Source of the DNA: Aliihoeflea sp052435735
GTDB lineage: Bacteria; Pseudomonadota; Alphaproteobacteria; Rhizobiales; Rhizobiaceae
Length of the DNA: 64,000 bases
Assembly (NCBI GenBank): GCA_052435735.1
Contig: JBQVNB010000005.1
Location: 62,001-126,000 of the forward strand
Direction: 5' to 3'
The notes under the pieces are model-generated. The model saw only the letters and a program-made list of their open reading frames with translations. It did not search any database and was not told the DNA's origin. A program made the position numbers and the translations under genes. Numbering within the stretch: position 1 is the first letter of the stretch; each line of letters starts with the position of its first letter. Shown one piece after another: positions 33,418 to 41,168 of the stretch.

Positions 33418-34844
33418 CTCTTCACCTCCCACGTCGTCACACGCTCGCCCGTGGCGGGGTCCTTGCCGTCCTTCAACTGGATGCCCTGAGCCAGAAGTTC
33501 GTCGCGGATGCGATCGGCTTCGCTCCAGTTCTTGGCGGCGATGAAGGCGAGGCGGTTGGCGACGAAGCGTTTCACTGCCCCTTCGTCCACGTCCACCGTC
33601 TCCGGCTCGAATCCAAGGAAAGCGAGCGTCGCCTTCAGCGATGCCGCGGCCTCGTCGTTGCCAGTGGCGGCCAGTTGTGAGAGAGCGTGAAAAGCGTCGC
33701 TGGTGGCCATGTCGTCGGCGAGAGCGTCGAGCACCGACCGGGAAATATCGCCCTCGCCCGATGCCTGGTCTGTGATACGCAGCCACTTGCGCAAGGTGCT
33801 TTCCGCCTCCTCCAACCGCCGCACGCTAAAATCGATCGGCTCATGATAATGCGTCATCAGCATCGCCAGCCGCAGCACCTCGCCCGGCCATTTCCGTCCG
33901 CCGAACTTCTCCGTGTGCAACAGATCATGGATGGTGACGAAATTCCCCTCGCTCTTCGACATCTTGCGGCCCTCGACCTGCAAGAATCCGTTGTGGAGCC
34001 AGTAGTTGGCCATGACCTCGGTGCCGTGGGCGCAGCGGGATTGGGCGATTTCGTTTTCGTGGTGGGGGAAGATCAGATCGAGGCCGCCGCCGTGGATGTC
34101 GAAGACTTCGCCCAGATAGGCGGCGGACATGGCCGAGCACTCGATGTGCCAGCCGGGGCGGCCGCGGATGGGGAGCGGTTTGCCGTCGATGGTGAAGCTT
34201 GCGTCCCAGCCGGGCTCATTGTCACTCGACGCCTTCCAGAGGACGAAATCGCCGGGGTTCTTCTTGTGCACGTCGACGGCGACGCGGGCGCCGGCGCGCT
34301 GGTCTTCGAGGTTGCGGCCGGAGAGCTTGCCGTAATCCGCCATCGAGACCGTGTCGAAAAGGATTTCCCCTGCCGCCGCATAGGCATGGCCGCGATCGAT
34401 GAGAGATTGAATCAGGCCGACCATGTCGGCCTTGCCGTCCGCGCGGGGCAGGACGAACTCGGTCGCGCGGGGCTCGTGCGTCGGCTGGAGGCAGCCAAGC
34501 GCCTTCACGTCCTCGTGGAACTGCGTCGCCGTCGTTTCGGTGACCTTTCGGATCGCCTCGTTCAGCGGCAGGTCGGGAAAGTCGCGCAGGGCGCGTGCGT
34601 TGATCTTGTCGTCGACGTCGGTGATGTTGCGCACATAGGTGACGTTCGCCTCGCCGTAGAGATGGCGCAGGAGCCGGAACAGCACGTCGAAGACGATGAC
34701 CGGGCGCGCATTGCCGATATGAGCGAAGTCGTAGACCGTGGGGCCGCAGACATACATCCGCACGTTTTGCGGATCGATCGGCCGGAAGACTTCCTTCGTC
34801 TTCTTCAGCGTGTTGGTCAAGCGCAGTTGCGGCGCTTCAGTCAT
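33414..34844 (-). CDS. cysS: Cysteinyl-tRNA synthetase
   Basis: Class I synthetase charging tRNA-Cys. 476 aa. MYVCGPTVYDFAHIGNARP carries the first zinc Cys and the HIGH-type motif; GWHIECSAM and HHENEIAQS give the other zinc ligands; KMSKSEGNFVT is the KMSKS loop. The anticodon-binding C-terminal domain is complete. Followed by the GFA and cimA genes on overlapping codons. Confidence 0.97.
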   Translation of the reverse strand: MTEAPQLRLTNTLKKTKEVFRPIDPQNVRMYVCGPTVYDFAHIGNARPVIVFDVLFRLLRHLYGEANVTYVRNITDVDDKINARALRDFPDLPLNEAIRKVTETTATQFHEDVKALGCLQPTHEPRATEFVLPRADGKADMVGLIQSLIDRGHAYAAAGEILFDTVSMADYGKLSGRNLEDQRAGARVAVDVHKKNPGDFVLWKASSDNEPGWDASFTIDGKPLPIRGRPGWHIECSAMSAAYLGEVFDIHGGGLDLIFPHHENEIAQSRCAHGTEVMANYWLHNGFLQVEGRKMSKSEGNFVTIHDLLHTEKFGGRKWPGEVLRLAMLMTHYHEPIDFSVRRLEEAESTLRKWLRITDQASGEGDISRSVLDALADDMATSDAFHALSQLAATGNDEAAASLKATLAFLGFEPETVDVDEGAVKRFVANRLAFIAAKNWSEADRIRDELLAQGIQLKDGKDPATGERVTTWEVKR

Positions 34845-35206
34845 GCGTCAACCTTCCCACGGAACTAGCCCTCCACCGGCTGGCCGGGAGGTTTTCTCGT
34901 TCACGATCGGAAGGGCGAAAACGTCCGGACCAGCAGGCTGCTAGCCGATAATGCAAATGCCGGTAATGGCGAGCTGCGTTTTCATGACCTGCTTTATCGC
35001 GCTGCCATCAAGGCGCGTCAAGGGCGGAAGTACGGCCGCCAAATGGCCGTTCGCGTGGCAAAAATGCCGCATAAAGAATGCGTTAAGCATGCCGGTACAA
35101 ATTGAACTGAATTGTCCGCATCACCCATCCCTGCGGCCAAGCTTTGGTCTTATTCGATCCCCACCTCGGGCGGGTAGCCGCCGAACATCGATAAGGAGAT
35201 TGAGAA
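34845..35206. other. Intergenic region upstream of cysS and of a small gene
   Basis: 362 bases holding the divergent control regions of cysS (minus) and of the 55-codon gene (plus). A short stem GCCGCC/GGCCGT-like near 35034-35050 is visible. No tRNA, repeat family or convincing promoter was recognised. Confidence 0.4.
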
Positions 35207-35374
35207 ATGCCCGTCCTCGCCACCAAGACCGAACGCCAACGCGCCGAATACATGTCGCTGACCCAGCATTACCGCAACATCGGCCCGGCAGCGATCCTGG
35301 CGGCCGTCCTCGCCGCACCGCGCAAGCGCACGGCGGAGCAGAAGTCGCAGCAGACGATGAAGAAGTCGGCCTGA
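35207..35374 (+). CDS. Small basic protein, 55 aa, unknown function
   Basis: Begins ATG at 35207 with AAGGAG eight bases upstream and ends TGA at 35372-35374. The product MPVLATKTERQRAEYMSLTQ continues HYRNIGPAAILAAVLAAPRK and ends in KKSA. It is basic at both ends with a short Ala/Ile-rich helix in the middle (NIGPAAILAAVLAA) that could be amphipathic or membrane-associated. Not recognised; the good ribosome-binding site, codon use like its neighbours and compact position support a real gene. Four bases separate its stop from the convergent SRAP gene. Confidence 0.7.
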   Translation: MPVLATKTERQRAEYMSLTQHYRNIGPAAILAAVLAAPRKRTAEQKSQQTMKKSA

Positions 35375-35378
35375 GAGG

Positions 35379-36137
35379 CTAAAAGAGGTTGAGCTGATCC
35401 GGTTTCGGCTTCGGCTTCTTCTCGACGACAGGCTCCGGCGCGACCAGCGCCGGGTGGACAAGAGCGGGGTCGTCATTGGCGACCTTGTTGACGCGATCCG
35501 ACACCGGGATCGCCTCGAACAGATCCGGCTCGGCCGGGCGCATCAAATGCGCGACGTCGCGCGGCTCGTTGCCGACGCAGTCGAGCCATTCGGCAAAATC
35601 CTGCTCGTGAATGACGACCGGCATCCGGTCGTGGATCGGCGCCAGCGTCTCGTTGGCGGATGTGGTCAGAATAGCGCCGGTATCCATTTCGCTGCCATTC
35701 GGGTCGATGAAGGTTTCCATCAGCCCGGCAAAGGCCAGCGCGCCGCCATGGCGTGGCTTCAGGAAATAGGGCTGCGGCCTGCCCTTTCCTTCCCGTTTCC
35801 ATTCATAGAAGCCCGATGCAGGCACCAGCGTTCGCCGGTGGCGCAGCGCGGCGCGGAAGGCATTCTTGTCGGCCACCGTTTCCGAGCGCGCATTGATCAG
35901 CAGCGGAAACGCCTTCACGTCCTTGACCCAGGACGGCAGAAGCCCCCAGCGGACGAGTTCGGCGCGGCGGTCGGGCAGGTTCGAGCCCGGCTCGCGGCGA
36001 TAGCCGGCGGCGATCATCAGGATCGGCTGCGTCGGCGCGATGTTGTAGCGCGGCGCCAGGCCACCCTCGAGCGGCATGATCGCGAAAAGCGCTTCGATCT
36101 GCGCCGCGGTCTGGGTCAATACGAAACGTCCACACAT
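35379..36137 (-). CDS. SOS response-associated peptidase (SRAP/YedK-HMCES)
   Basis: 252 aa. SRAP proteins form a stable thiazolidine crosslink between Cys2 and abasic sites in single-stranded DNA, shielding them at forks. Cys2 is present after Met removal (MCGRFVLT); other family residues are INARSET, ASGFYEWKREGKG and HDRMPVVI. After about residue 215 a Pro/Lys-rich tail leads to a terminal QLNLF (248-252), which resembles the sliding-clamp-binding pentapeptide QL(S/D)LF. Divergent from the NUDIX gene with 46 bases between; no clear LexA box is seen. Confidence 0.94.
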   Translation of the reverse strand: MCGRFVLTQTAAQIEALFAIMPLEGGLAPRYNIAPTQPILMIAAGYRREPGSNLPDRRAELVRWGLLPSWVKDVKAFPLLINARSETVADKNAFRAALRHRRTLVPASGFYEWKREGKGRPQPYFLKPRHGGALAFAGLMETFIDPNGSEMDTGAILTTSANETLAPIHDRMPVVIHEQDFAEWLDCVGNEPRDVAHLMRPAEPDLFEAIPVSDRVNKVANDDPALVHPALVAPEPVVEKKPKPKPDQLNLF

Positions 36138-36183
36138 GCGTTCTATTTAGGGAAACTGACGGACGAACGGGAGAGCCAATCCG

Positions 36184-36594
36184 ATGAAGCGCATCGCCGC
36201 CGCCTCCGTGGCGCTCTTGCGGGAAGGCCGCTTCCTGCTGGTCAGGCGCGGGCGCGGCGCGGCGCGGGGTCAGTACGCGTTTCCGGGCGGGCGCTGCGAG
36301 CCGGGCGAAAGCGCCGAGGGTGCGGCACGGCGCGAACTGGCGGAGGAGACGGGGCTCGTCACCGGTGGGTTGAAGCTCCTGCGGCGGATCGAGATCGAGG
36401 GCGAGGATATGGTCTACGCACTCGACGTGTTCCATGCGGATGGCGCGAGCGGACACGCCGTAGCCGGCGACGATGCCGAAAGCCTCGGCTGGTTCACGAT
36501 CGGGGAGATGGAGAGGCTCGACATCACCTCATCGACGCTGGAATTCGCGCGCGAGATCGCCGCGTCACAATCCGGCCCGAACACCGATGAATAG
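36184..36594 (+). CDS. NUDIX hydrolase
   Basis: 136 aa. The complete Nudix box G-x5-E-x7-REUxEExGU is at 36-58 (GGRCEPGESAEGAARRELAE then ETGL), so metal-dependent cleavage of a nucleoside diphosphate derivative is expected. Substrate cannot be told; the short MutT/NUDT-like layout and an N-terminal AAASVALLREGRFLLVRRG fit ADP-ribose- or dinucleotide-type enzymes. Divergent from the SRAP gene. Confidence 0.92.
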   Translation: MKRIAAASVALLREGRFLLVRRGRGAARGQYAFPGGRCEPGESAEGAARRELAEETGLVTGGLKLLRRIEIEGEDMVYALDVFHADGASGHAVAGDDAESLGWFTIGEMERLDITSSTLEFAREIAASQSGPNTDE

Positions 36595-36683
36595 ATCGGG
36601 TGCAGAATATAGCGCATGCCGGATACCACTTTTCGGTGTGATGTTCTAAACGAAGACCTTCACCTGACGGACCGCACTGCTGC

Positions 36684-37055
36684 ATGCCCCTTCTCTTCCG
36701 AATCCTCCTGATCGCCGGCCTGAGCGTTGCTCCGGGCGCCGGCGCACGCGCGACGGATTCGCCCTTCGAAGCCAATCTCGTGCGGCTATCGGAAGTTCTG
36801 GGATCGCTGCATTTCCTGCGCAATCTGTGCGGCGAGGCGAGCGACGAATGGCTCGACCACATGGAGCGGCTGTTGGAAGCCGAGGACCCGGACGAGGTGC
36901 GCCGCGCCAAGTTCGTCGCCAATTTCAACGCCGGCTACCAGGCTTTCGAAGCCAACTATACGCGCTGCACCGCGTCGGCGATCGAAGCCATTTCGCGCTA
37001 CATGAAAGAAGGCGAGAAGCTTACCCGCGATACCGCCGCACGCTTCGGCAATTAG
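36684..37055 (+). CDS. TIGR02301-type secreted protein
   Basis: 123 aa with a signal peptide (1-23, cleavage after ARA). The mature part has VRLSEVLGSLHFLRNLCGEA, matching the TIGR02301 family of Hyphomicrobiales, which is of unknown function. Two cysteines (Cys49 and Cys95) could form a disulfide. Helix-rich, ~100 residues in the periplasm. First of three little-known genes in a row before ygfZ. Confidence 0.85.
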   Translation: MPLLFRILLIAGLSVAPGAGARATDSPFEANLVRLSEVLGSLHFLRNLCGEASDEWLDHMERLLEAEDPDEVRRAKFVANFNAGYQAFEANYTRCTASAIEAISRYMKEGEKLTRDTAARFGN

Positions 37056-37060
37056 TATTC

Positions 37061-37076
37061 GATTAACTTTTTAATC
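37061..37076. repeat. AT-rich inverted repeat upstream of 85-aa gene
   Basis: GATTAA (37061-37066) and TTAATC (37071-37076), five bases after the preceding stop. On the plus strand the loop and flank are CTTT and AAAG, so it may be a weak terminator or a protein-binding site in an otherwise GC-rich region. Confidence 0.35.
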
Positions 37077-37176
37077 AAAGTCTCGATGCGTGACATTTTT
37101 GCTGTGGTAGAAAGGCTTAACCAGTCCTGAACGACAAATGCCAAATGCCGATGAACGCGGCGCCAGGGGTTAGCCG

Positions 37177-37434
37177 ATGAACTACAGCCTCAACGACATC
37201 GACGCGATCATCCGCGAGGAAAAGCGGCTGACGGCGGTCGAAAGCCATTGCGAGGCCTGGGCCGAGGGCTTGTCGGCGGGGATCGAGCCGGAAATCATCG
37301 CCGAGGCGGCGCTTTCGACGGCGCTGCGCGAACTCGTCAAGACGGCCGGTGAGGATTCGGCCGTGCTGCTTCTGGAGAAGATGCGCAAGCTGGCGCTTTC
37401 AGGCGCGTTCGATGGCGACAAGAGGTTGCACTGA
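37177..37434 (+). CDS. Hypothetical protein, 85 aa
   Basis: Soluble, helical, acidic protein (MNYSLNDIDAIIREEKRLTA...) with a Glu/Ala-rich centre. AGGGG lies eight bases before the ATG. No motif recognised. Similar short proteins occur in the order, to my recollection, but no function can be given. Lies 122 bases after the TIGR02301-type gene and 48 bases before the next secreted protein gene. Confidence 0.75.
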   Translation: MNYSLNDIDAIIREEKRLTAVESHCEAWAEGLSAGIEPEIIAEAALSTALRELVKTAGEDSAVLLLEKMRKLALSGAFDGDKRLH

Positions 37435-37482
37435 CCATTTTGCCGCGGGCGCATCCTGCGCTGTCGTGTTAGCGTTCATACG

Positions 37483-38181
37483 ATGATGAACGCCGCTCTC
37501 CGCCTGTCGATTCCCTGCATGTGCGCGCTTTTGTTCGCCCTGCCCGTGCACGCCTTCAGCGAGTTGCAGGAAACGCAGTTCGAAGCCCCCGAGGAACCGG
37601 AAAGCGATCCGCAAGCGCCTGCCGTCGAGCGCGGACCGGACCTTCCCGCCCTCGAAGTGCCCCTGCCCGACCCGATCCGTCCGGGAACGCCCGGCCAGTC
37701 CGCGTCCGAGGCGACGCCGCGTATCCTCTACGATCTGATGCTCCTGCCGGAACCGGTCCGGCGCATGCGCGAGCGCATTATGGAAGCCTGCAAGGCCGGC
37801 GACGTCGAGGCGCTGCGCGCGCTGCTCTCCACCGGCGCGAATGCGACGCAGCTATCGCTCTCCGCCGTGGAAGGCGACCCGATCGACCATCTGAAGAGCC
37901 TTTCGGGCGACGAGGAGGGGCATGAAATCCTTGCTATCCTCTACGAGGTGCTCGCCGCCGGTTTCGTCCATCTCGACATCGGCACGGATGACGAGATCTA
38001 TGCCTGGCCCTATTTCGTGGCCATTCCGATCGAAACCTTGACGCCGCCCCAGCGCGTCGAACTCTTCAAGCTCGTCACCGCCGGCGACTACGAGGAGATG
38101 AAGGCCTACGGCACCTACATCTTCTTTCGCGTCGGCATCTCGCCGGATGGCGAATGGGAGTTCTTCGTCGGCGGCGAATAG
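37483..38181 (+). CDS. Secreted hypothetical protein, 232 aa
   Basis: N-terminal signal peptide (MMNAALRLSIPCMCALLFAL, cleavage after VHA), a Pro/Glu-rich linker (about 30-85), then a compact domain with LPEPVRRMRERIMEACKAGD, VEALRALLSTG reminiscent of a single ankyrin-like helix pair, and a C-terminal YFVAIPIETLTPPQRVELFK ... FFRVGISPDGEWEFFVGGE. Possibly periplasmic. Related proteins are annotated as hypothetical in Hyphomicrobiales. No function proposed. Confidence 0.75.
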   Translation: MMNAALRLSIPCMCALLFALPVHAFSELQETQFEAPEEPESDPQAPAVERGPDLPALEVPLPDPIRPGTPGQSASEATPRILYDLMLLPEPVRRMRERIMEACKAGDVEALRALLSTGANATQLSLSAVEGDPIDHLKSLSGDEEGHEILAILYEVLAAGFVHLDIGTDDEIYAWPYFVAIPIETLTPPQRVELFKLVTAGDYEEMKAYGTYIFFRVGISPDGEWEFFVGGE

Positions 38182-38254
38182 GGCCATCGGCTTGCCCGGG
38201 CGCGCGCTTGCGCCTACCTAAGCGGCGTCACCGAAACAGATGCCGAGTCGCTCC

Positions 38255-39100
38255 ATGCCGACCGTTCACCTCCCCTCCCGCGCTTTCGTCACCGTCGACG
38301 GGCCGGAGGCCGAGCACTTCCTCCAGAACCTCATCACGCCGGATCTCGCGGCGTTTGCGGCCGGCGAGGCGAAACCCGGCGCGCTGTTGACGCCGCAGGG
38401 CAAGATCCTGTTCGATTTCCTGATCTCGCGCACCGGCGACGGGTTCCGGCTCGAATGCCGGACGGAAGTCGCCGACGATCTGGCCAAGCGGCTGACGATC
38501 TACAGATTGCGCGCCAAGGTGTCGATTGCCGTCCAGGAACAAGGACTTGTCGCCGTTTCATGGGGCGACGATTCCAGCGCTTCGCAATCCGATTCAAGCG
38601 TGCGCGACCTGCGTTTCACCGAACCGGTCTGGCGGAACTACGAGGCTTTGCCGGTCGCCACGGCAGATGAGCCGGCCTGGACCGCGCTGCGCGCCGAAAG
38701 CGGCATTGCCGAAAGTGGCGCGGATTTCGCACTTTCCGACGTGTTCCCGCACGATGTTCTCTACGACCAGAATGGCGGCGTCGGATTGAAGAAGGGCTGC
38801 TTCGTCGGTCAGGAAGTGGTCTCGCGCATGCAGCATCGTGGCACTGCGAGGCGCCGCGTCATGATCGCCAGAAGCGACGATGCGCTGCCGGTTTCGGGCA
38901 CCGAGATCACCGTCAATGGCCGGCCGATCGGCACGCTGGGCTCGAGCGCGGACGGCGCCGGTATCGCCATCATGCGGATCGACCGCGTCAAGGATGCGCT
39001 GGACGCCGGTCACGACATCCTCGCGGGCGATGCCAGGATGACGCTGACGGTCCCCGCCTGGGCACGCTACACGCTGCCCGAAACCACCGCGGCCGACTGA
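38255..39100 (+). CDS. ygfZ: Folate-binding protein YgfZ
   Basis: 281 aa from MPTVHLPSRAFVTVDGPEAE; an in-frame ATG five codons earlier (38240) is also possible but has no ribosome-binding site. Tetrahydrofolate-dependent factor for repair/assembly of some Fe-S enzymes. The signature K-G-C-x-x-G-Q-E is present as KGCFVGQEVVSRMQHRG with Cys182. GcvT-like fold. Its stop and the next ATG share one base (TGATG), so the HD hydrolase is co-translated. Confidence 0.93.
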   Translation: MPTVHLPSRAFVTVDGPEAEHFLQNLITPDLAAFAAGEAKPGALLTPQGKILFDFLISRTGDGFRLECRTEVADDLAKRLTIYRLRAKVSIAVQEQGLVAVSWGDDSSASQSDSSVRDLRFTEPVWRNYEALPVATADEPAWTALRAESGIAESGADFALSDVFPHDVLYDQNGGVGLKKGCFVGQEVVSRMQHRGTARRRVMIARSDDALPVSGTEITVNGRPIGTLGSSADGAGIAIMRIDRVKDALDAGHDILAGDARMTLTVPAWARYTLPETTAAD

Positions 39101-39705
39101 TGCCCGACCGGCGCGGCGCCCCCGCGCGTGCCTGGCAGCGCATGCTCTCCGGCCGCAGGCTCGACCTTCTCGACCCCTCGCCGCTCGACATCGAGATCGG
39201 CGACATCGCCCACGGACTGGCGCGCGTCGCGCGTTGGAACGGGCAGACGCATGGCGCGCACGCTTTTTCGGTCGCGCAGCATTCGCTGGTCGTGGAAAAA
39301 ATCCTGCGTTCCATCGAGCCCGACCTGGAGCCGCGCTGGCACCTCGCCGCGCTACTGCACGATGCGCCCGAATATGTGATCGGCGACATGATCTCGCCTT
39401 TCAAGCAGCAGATCGGCGACAGCTACCGGGTCGTCGAGCACCGGCTGCAGGTGGCAATCCACCTGCGTTTTGGCCTGCCGCCCGCTCTGCCCGCGCCGAT
39501 CAAGAAGGCGATCAAGCGCGCCGACCAGATCGCCGCCTATCACGAGGCAACGCGGCTCGCCGGCTTCGGCATGGCTGAAGCGGTGAAGTTCTTCGGCCGC
39601 CCGACGGGCGTCACGGCCGGCGAACTGGCGCTGGAGCCGCAGGCTGCACTCTTGGTGCAGAACGCGTTCGTGGCGCGTTTCGTGGAGATCGAGGCGGCGC
39701 TTTAG
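39100..39705 (+). CDS. HD domain hydrolase (YfbR-like)
   Basis: 201 aa metal-dependent phosphohydrolase. HD-type ligands appear in SVAQHSLVV, LAALLHDAPEYVIGDM and the distal Asp in IKRADQIAAYHEATRL. The closest characterised relative is the 5'-deoxynucleotidase YfbR, but the N-terminal arm (RMLSGRRLDLLDPSPLDIEI) is the form often called phosphohydrolase in alphaproteobacteria. Coupled to ygfZ by a one-base overlap. The stop overlaps the convergent ATP-grasp gene by four bases. Confidence 0.9.
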   Translation: MPDRRGAPARAWQRMLSGRRLDLLDPSPLDIEIGDIAHGLARVARWNGQTHGAHAFSVAQHSLVVEKILRSIEPDLEPRWHLAALLHDAPEYVIGDMISPFKQQIGDSYRVVEHRLQVAIHLRFGLPPALPAPIKKAIKRADQIAAYHEATRLAGFGMAEAVKFFGRPTGVTAGELALEPQAALLVQNAFVARFVEIEAAL

Positions 39706-41168
39706 CGCCCCTGCTTCTCCAGCCGGTTCAGGAACCATTTGGTCAATCGCACCCAGACCTCGTCCTTCTCGCCGGCATCTTCCACGCCGTGCTCGAGATT
39801 GGGGTTGTCGTTGACCTCGATGACGTAGATTTCGCCGCTCGGCATTTCCTTCAGGTCGACGCCATAAAGCCCGTCGCCGACGCAGCGCGCGGCGCGCACG
39901 GCCGTCTCGACGACATGGGCCGGCGCCTGGGCCAGCGTGAAGGCGCGGAAGCCGCCTTCGTCGGGTTTGCCACGGCGGTCGTGATTGACGATCTGCCAGT
40001 GCTTCTTGGCCATGAGATACTGCACGGCGAAAAGCGGTTGGCCGCCGAGGACGCCGATGCGCCAGTCATAGTCGGTCGGCGAATATTTCTGCGCGATGAG
40101 GAGGTCGGAATCCTCCAGCCATTTCGCGGCGAGCGTCTTCAACTCTTCAAAATTATTGGCCTTCTTCACGCCGCGCGAAAACGCGCTGTCTGGGATCTTC
40201 AACACAAGCGGAAAGCCGAGCATGTCGGCGGCAAGCTGCAAGTCCGCGGCGCCTGCGATCATCACGGTCGGCGGCACCGGCACGTTGTGCGCCTCCATCA
40301 GCTCGTTCAGATAGACCTTGTTGGTGCAGCGGATCATCGACAGCGGATCGTCGATGACGGGCATGCCCTCCTGCTGTGCGCGTCGCGCGAAGCGATAGGT
40401 GTGGTTCGAGATCGTCGTGGTCTCGCGAATGAAGAGCGCATCGTAATTCGCCAGTTTCGGCAGGTCGCGCTTGCCGATCGGCTCGACCTCGACGCCCATC
40501 TTGGCCGCGATGCGCGACCAGTATTTGAGCGAGGCGATGGAGGATGGCGGCAGTTCCTCCTTCGGATCGACCAGCGTCGCGAAGGAATAGCGCGAGGGCG
40601 TGCGCTGCTTGGTGTCGCGCCATTCGCGCGCGGTGTAGGTGTCGAGCGCTTCGAGGAAGCGGGTCTTCTCGTCCTCCTTCATCCGCGCGAGCGGCAGGAA
40701 GCCGACGCGGCCTATGGAGGCCCATTCGCCATTGTCGCGGATTGTCACTTCCAGTGCCGGCGCGCGGAACCAGTCGAACAGAAGCCGCGCGAAGCGGTCC
40801 CATGCCTTGGAGGGGCCGATGCCGAAGAAGACGCCGATCCGCGTCGGAAAGCTGCCGCCGAGTTCCTTGCGGCAGCGGTTGAGCGTCTGCTCCAATTCGG
40901 GCAGCGAGGCCTCGTAAAGCTTCTTTTCCGACAGGTCAATCATCGTCTCGACAGACGGGATGATGCGGTGGCCGCGCGAACCTGCCAGGAGCGAGGCGTA
41001 GTAGCCGCGGCTCTGGTAGGCGTAGGAACCGGACAGGTTGATGATCTTCGGCCGCTGCGTGCGAAACAGCGACGGATGGGTCAGGTAGTCCCGGTTGGTG
41101 ATGATCTTGTGGGGGGTTTCGAACTGGTCGAGGTCGCTCTTGCGGCCGGTCAGGATGACCCAGGTCAT
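39702..41168 (-). CDS. RimK-like ATP-grasp ligase with RLAN N-terminal domain
   Basis: 488 aa. The N-terminal ~200 residues (MTWVILTGRKSDLDQFETPH..., LVDPKEELPPSSIASLKYW) match the RLAN type domain; the C-terminal ~280 are an ATP-grasp of RimK type, with FPLVLKIPDSAFSRGVKKAN (glycine-poor ATP loop), IAQKYSPTDYDWRIGVLGGQ and the Mg2+ motif YVIEVNDNPNLEHGVEDAG. Such enzymes form amide bonds between a carboxylate and an amine using ATP. Its ATG overlaps the stop of the GNAT/C39 gene (ATGA), so both proteins act together. The carboxylate donor and acceptor are unknown. Length and all ATP/Mg residues appear complete. Confidence 0.9.
   Translation of the reverse strand: MTWVILTGRKSDLDQFETPHKIITNRDYLTHPSLFRTQRPKIINLSGSYAYQSRGYYASLLAGSRGHRIIPSVETMIDLSEKKLYEASLPELEQTLNRCRKELGGSFPTRIGVFFGIGPSKAWDRFARLLFDWFRAPALEVTIRDNGEWASIGRVGFLPLARMKEDEKTRFLEALDTYTAREWRDTKQRTPSRYSFATLVDPKEELPPSSIASLKYWSRIAAKMGVEVEPIGKRDLPKLANYDALFIRETTTISNHTYRFARRAQQEGMPVIDDPLSMIRCTNKVYLNELMEAHNVPVPPTVMIAGAADLQLAADMLGFPLVLKIPDSAFSRGVKKANNFEELKTLAAKWLEDSDLLIAQKYSPTDYDWRIGVLGGQPLFAVQYLMAKKHWQIVNHDRRGKPDEGGFRAFTLAQAPAHVVETAVRAARCVGDGLYGVDLKEMPSGEIYVIEVNDNPNLEHGVEDAGEKDEVWVRLTKWFLNRLEKQGR

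Noticed and set aside
36152..36168. Possible LexA site in front of the SRAP gene
   Set aside because: The repeats (GAAA and GAAC) are separated by nine bases instead of seven and one copy is imperfect, so it does not meet the alphaproteobacterial pattern GTTC-N7-GTTC.
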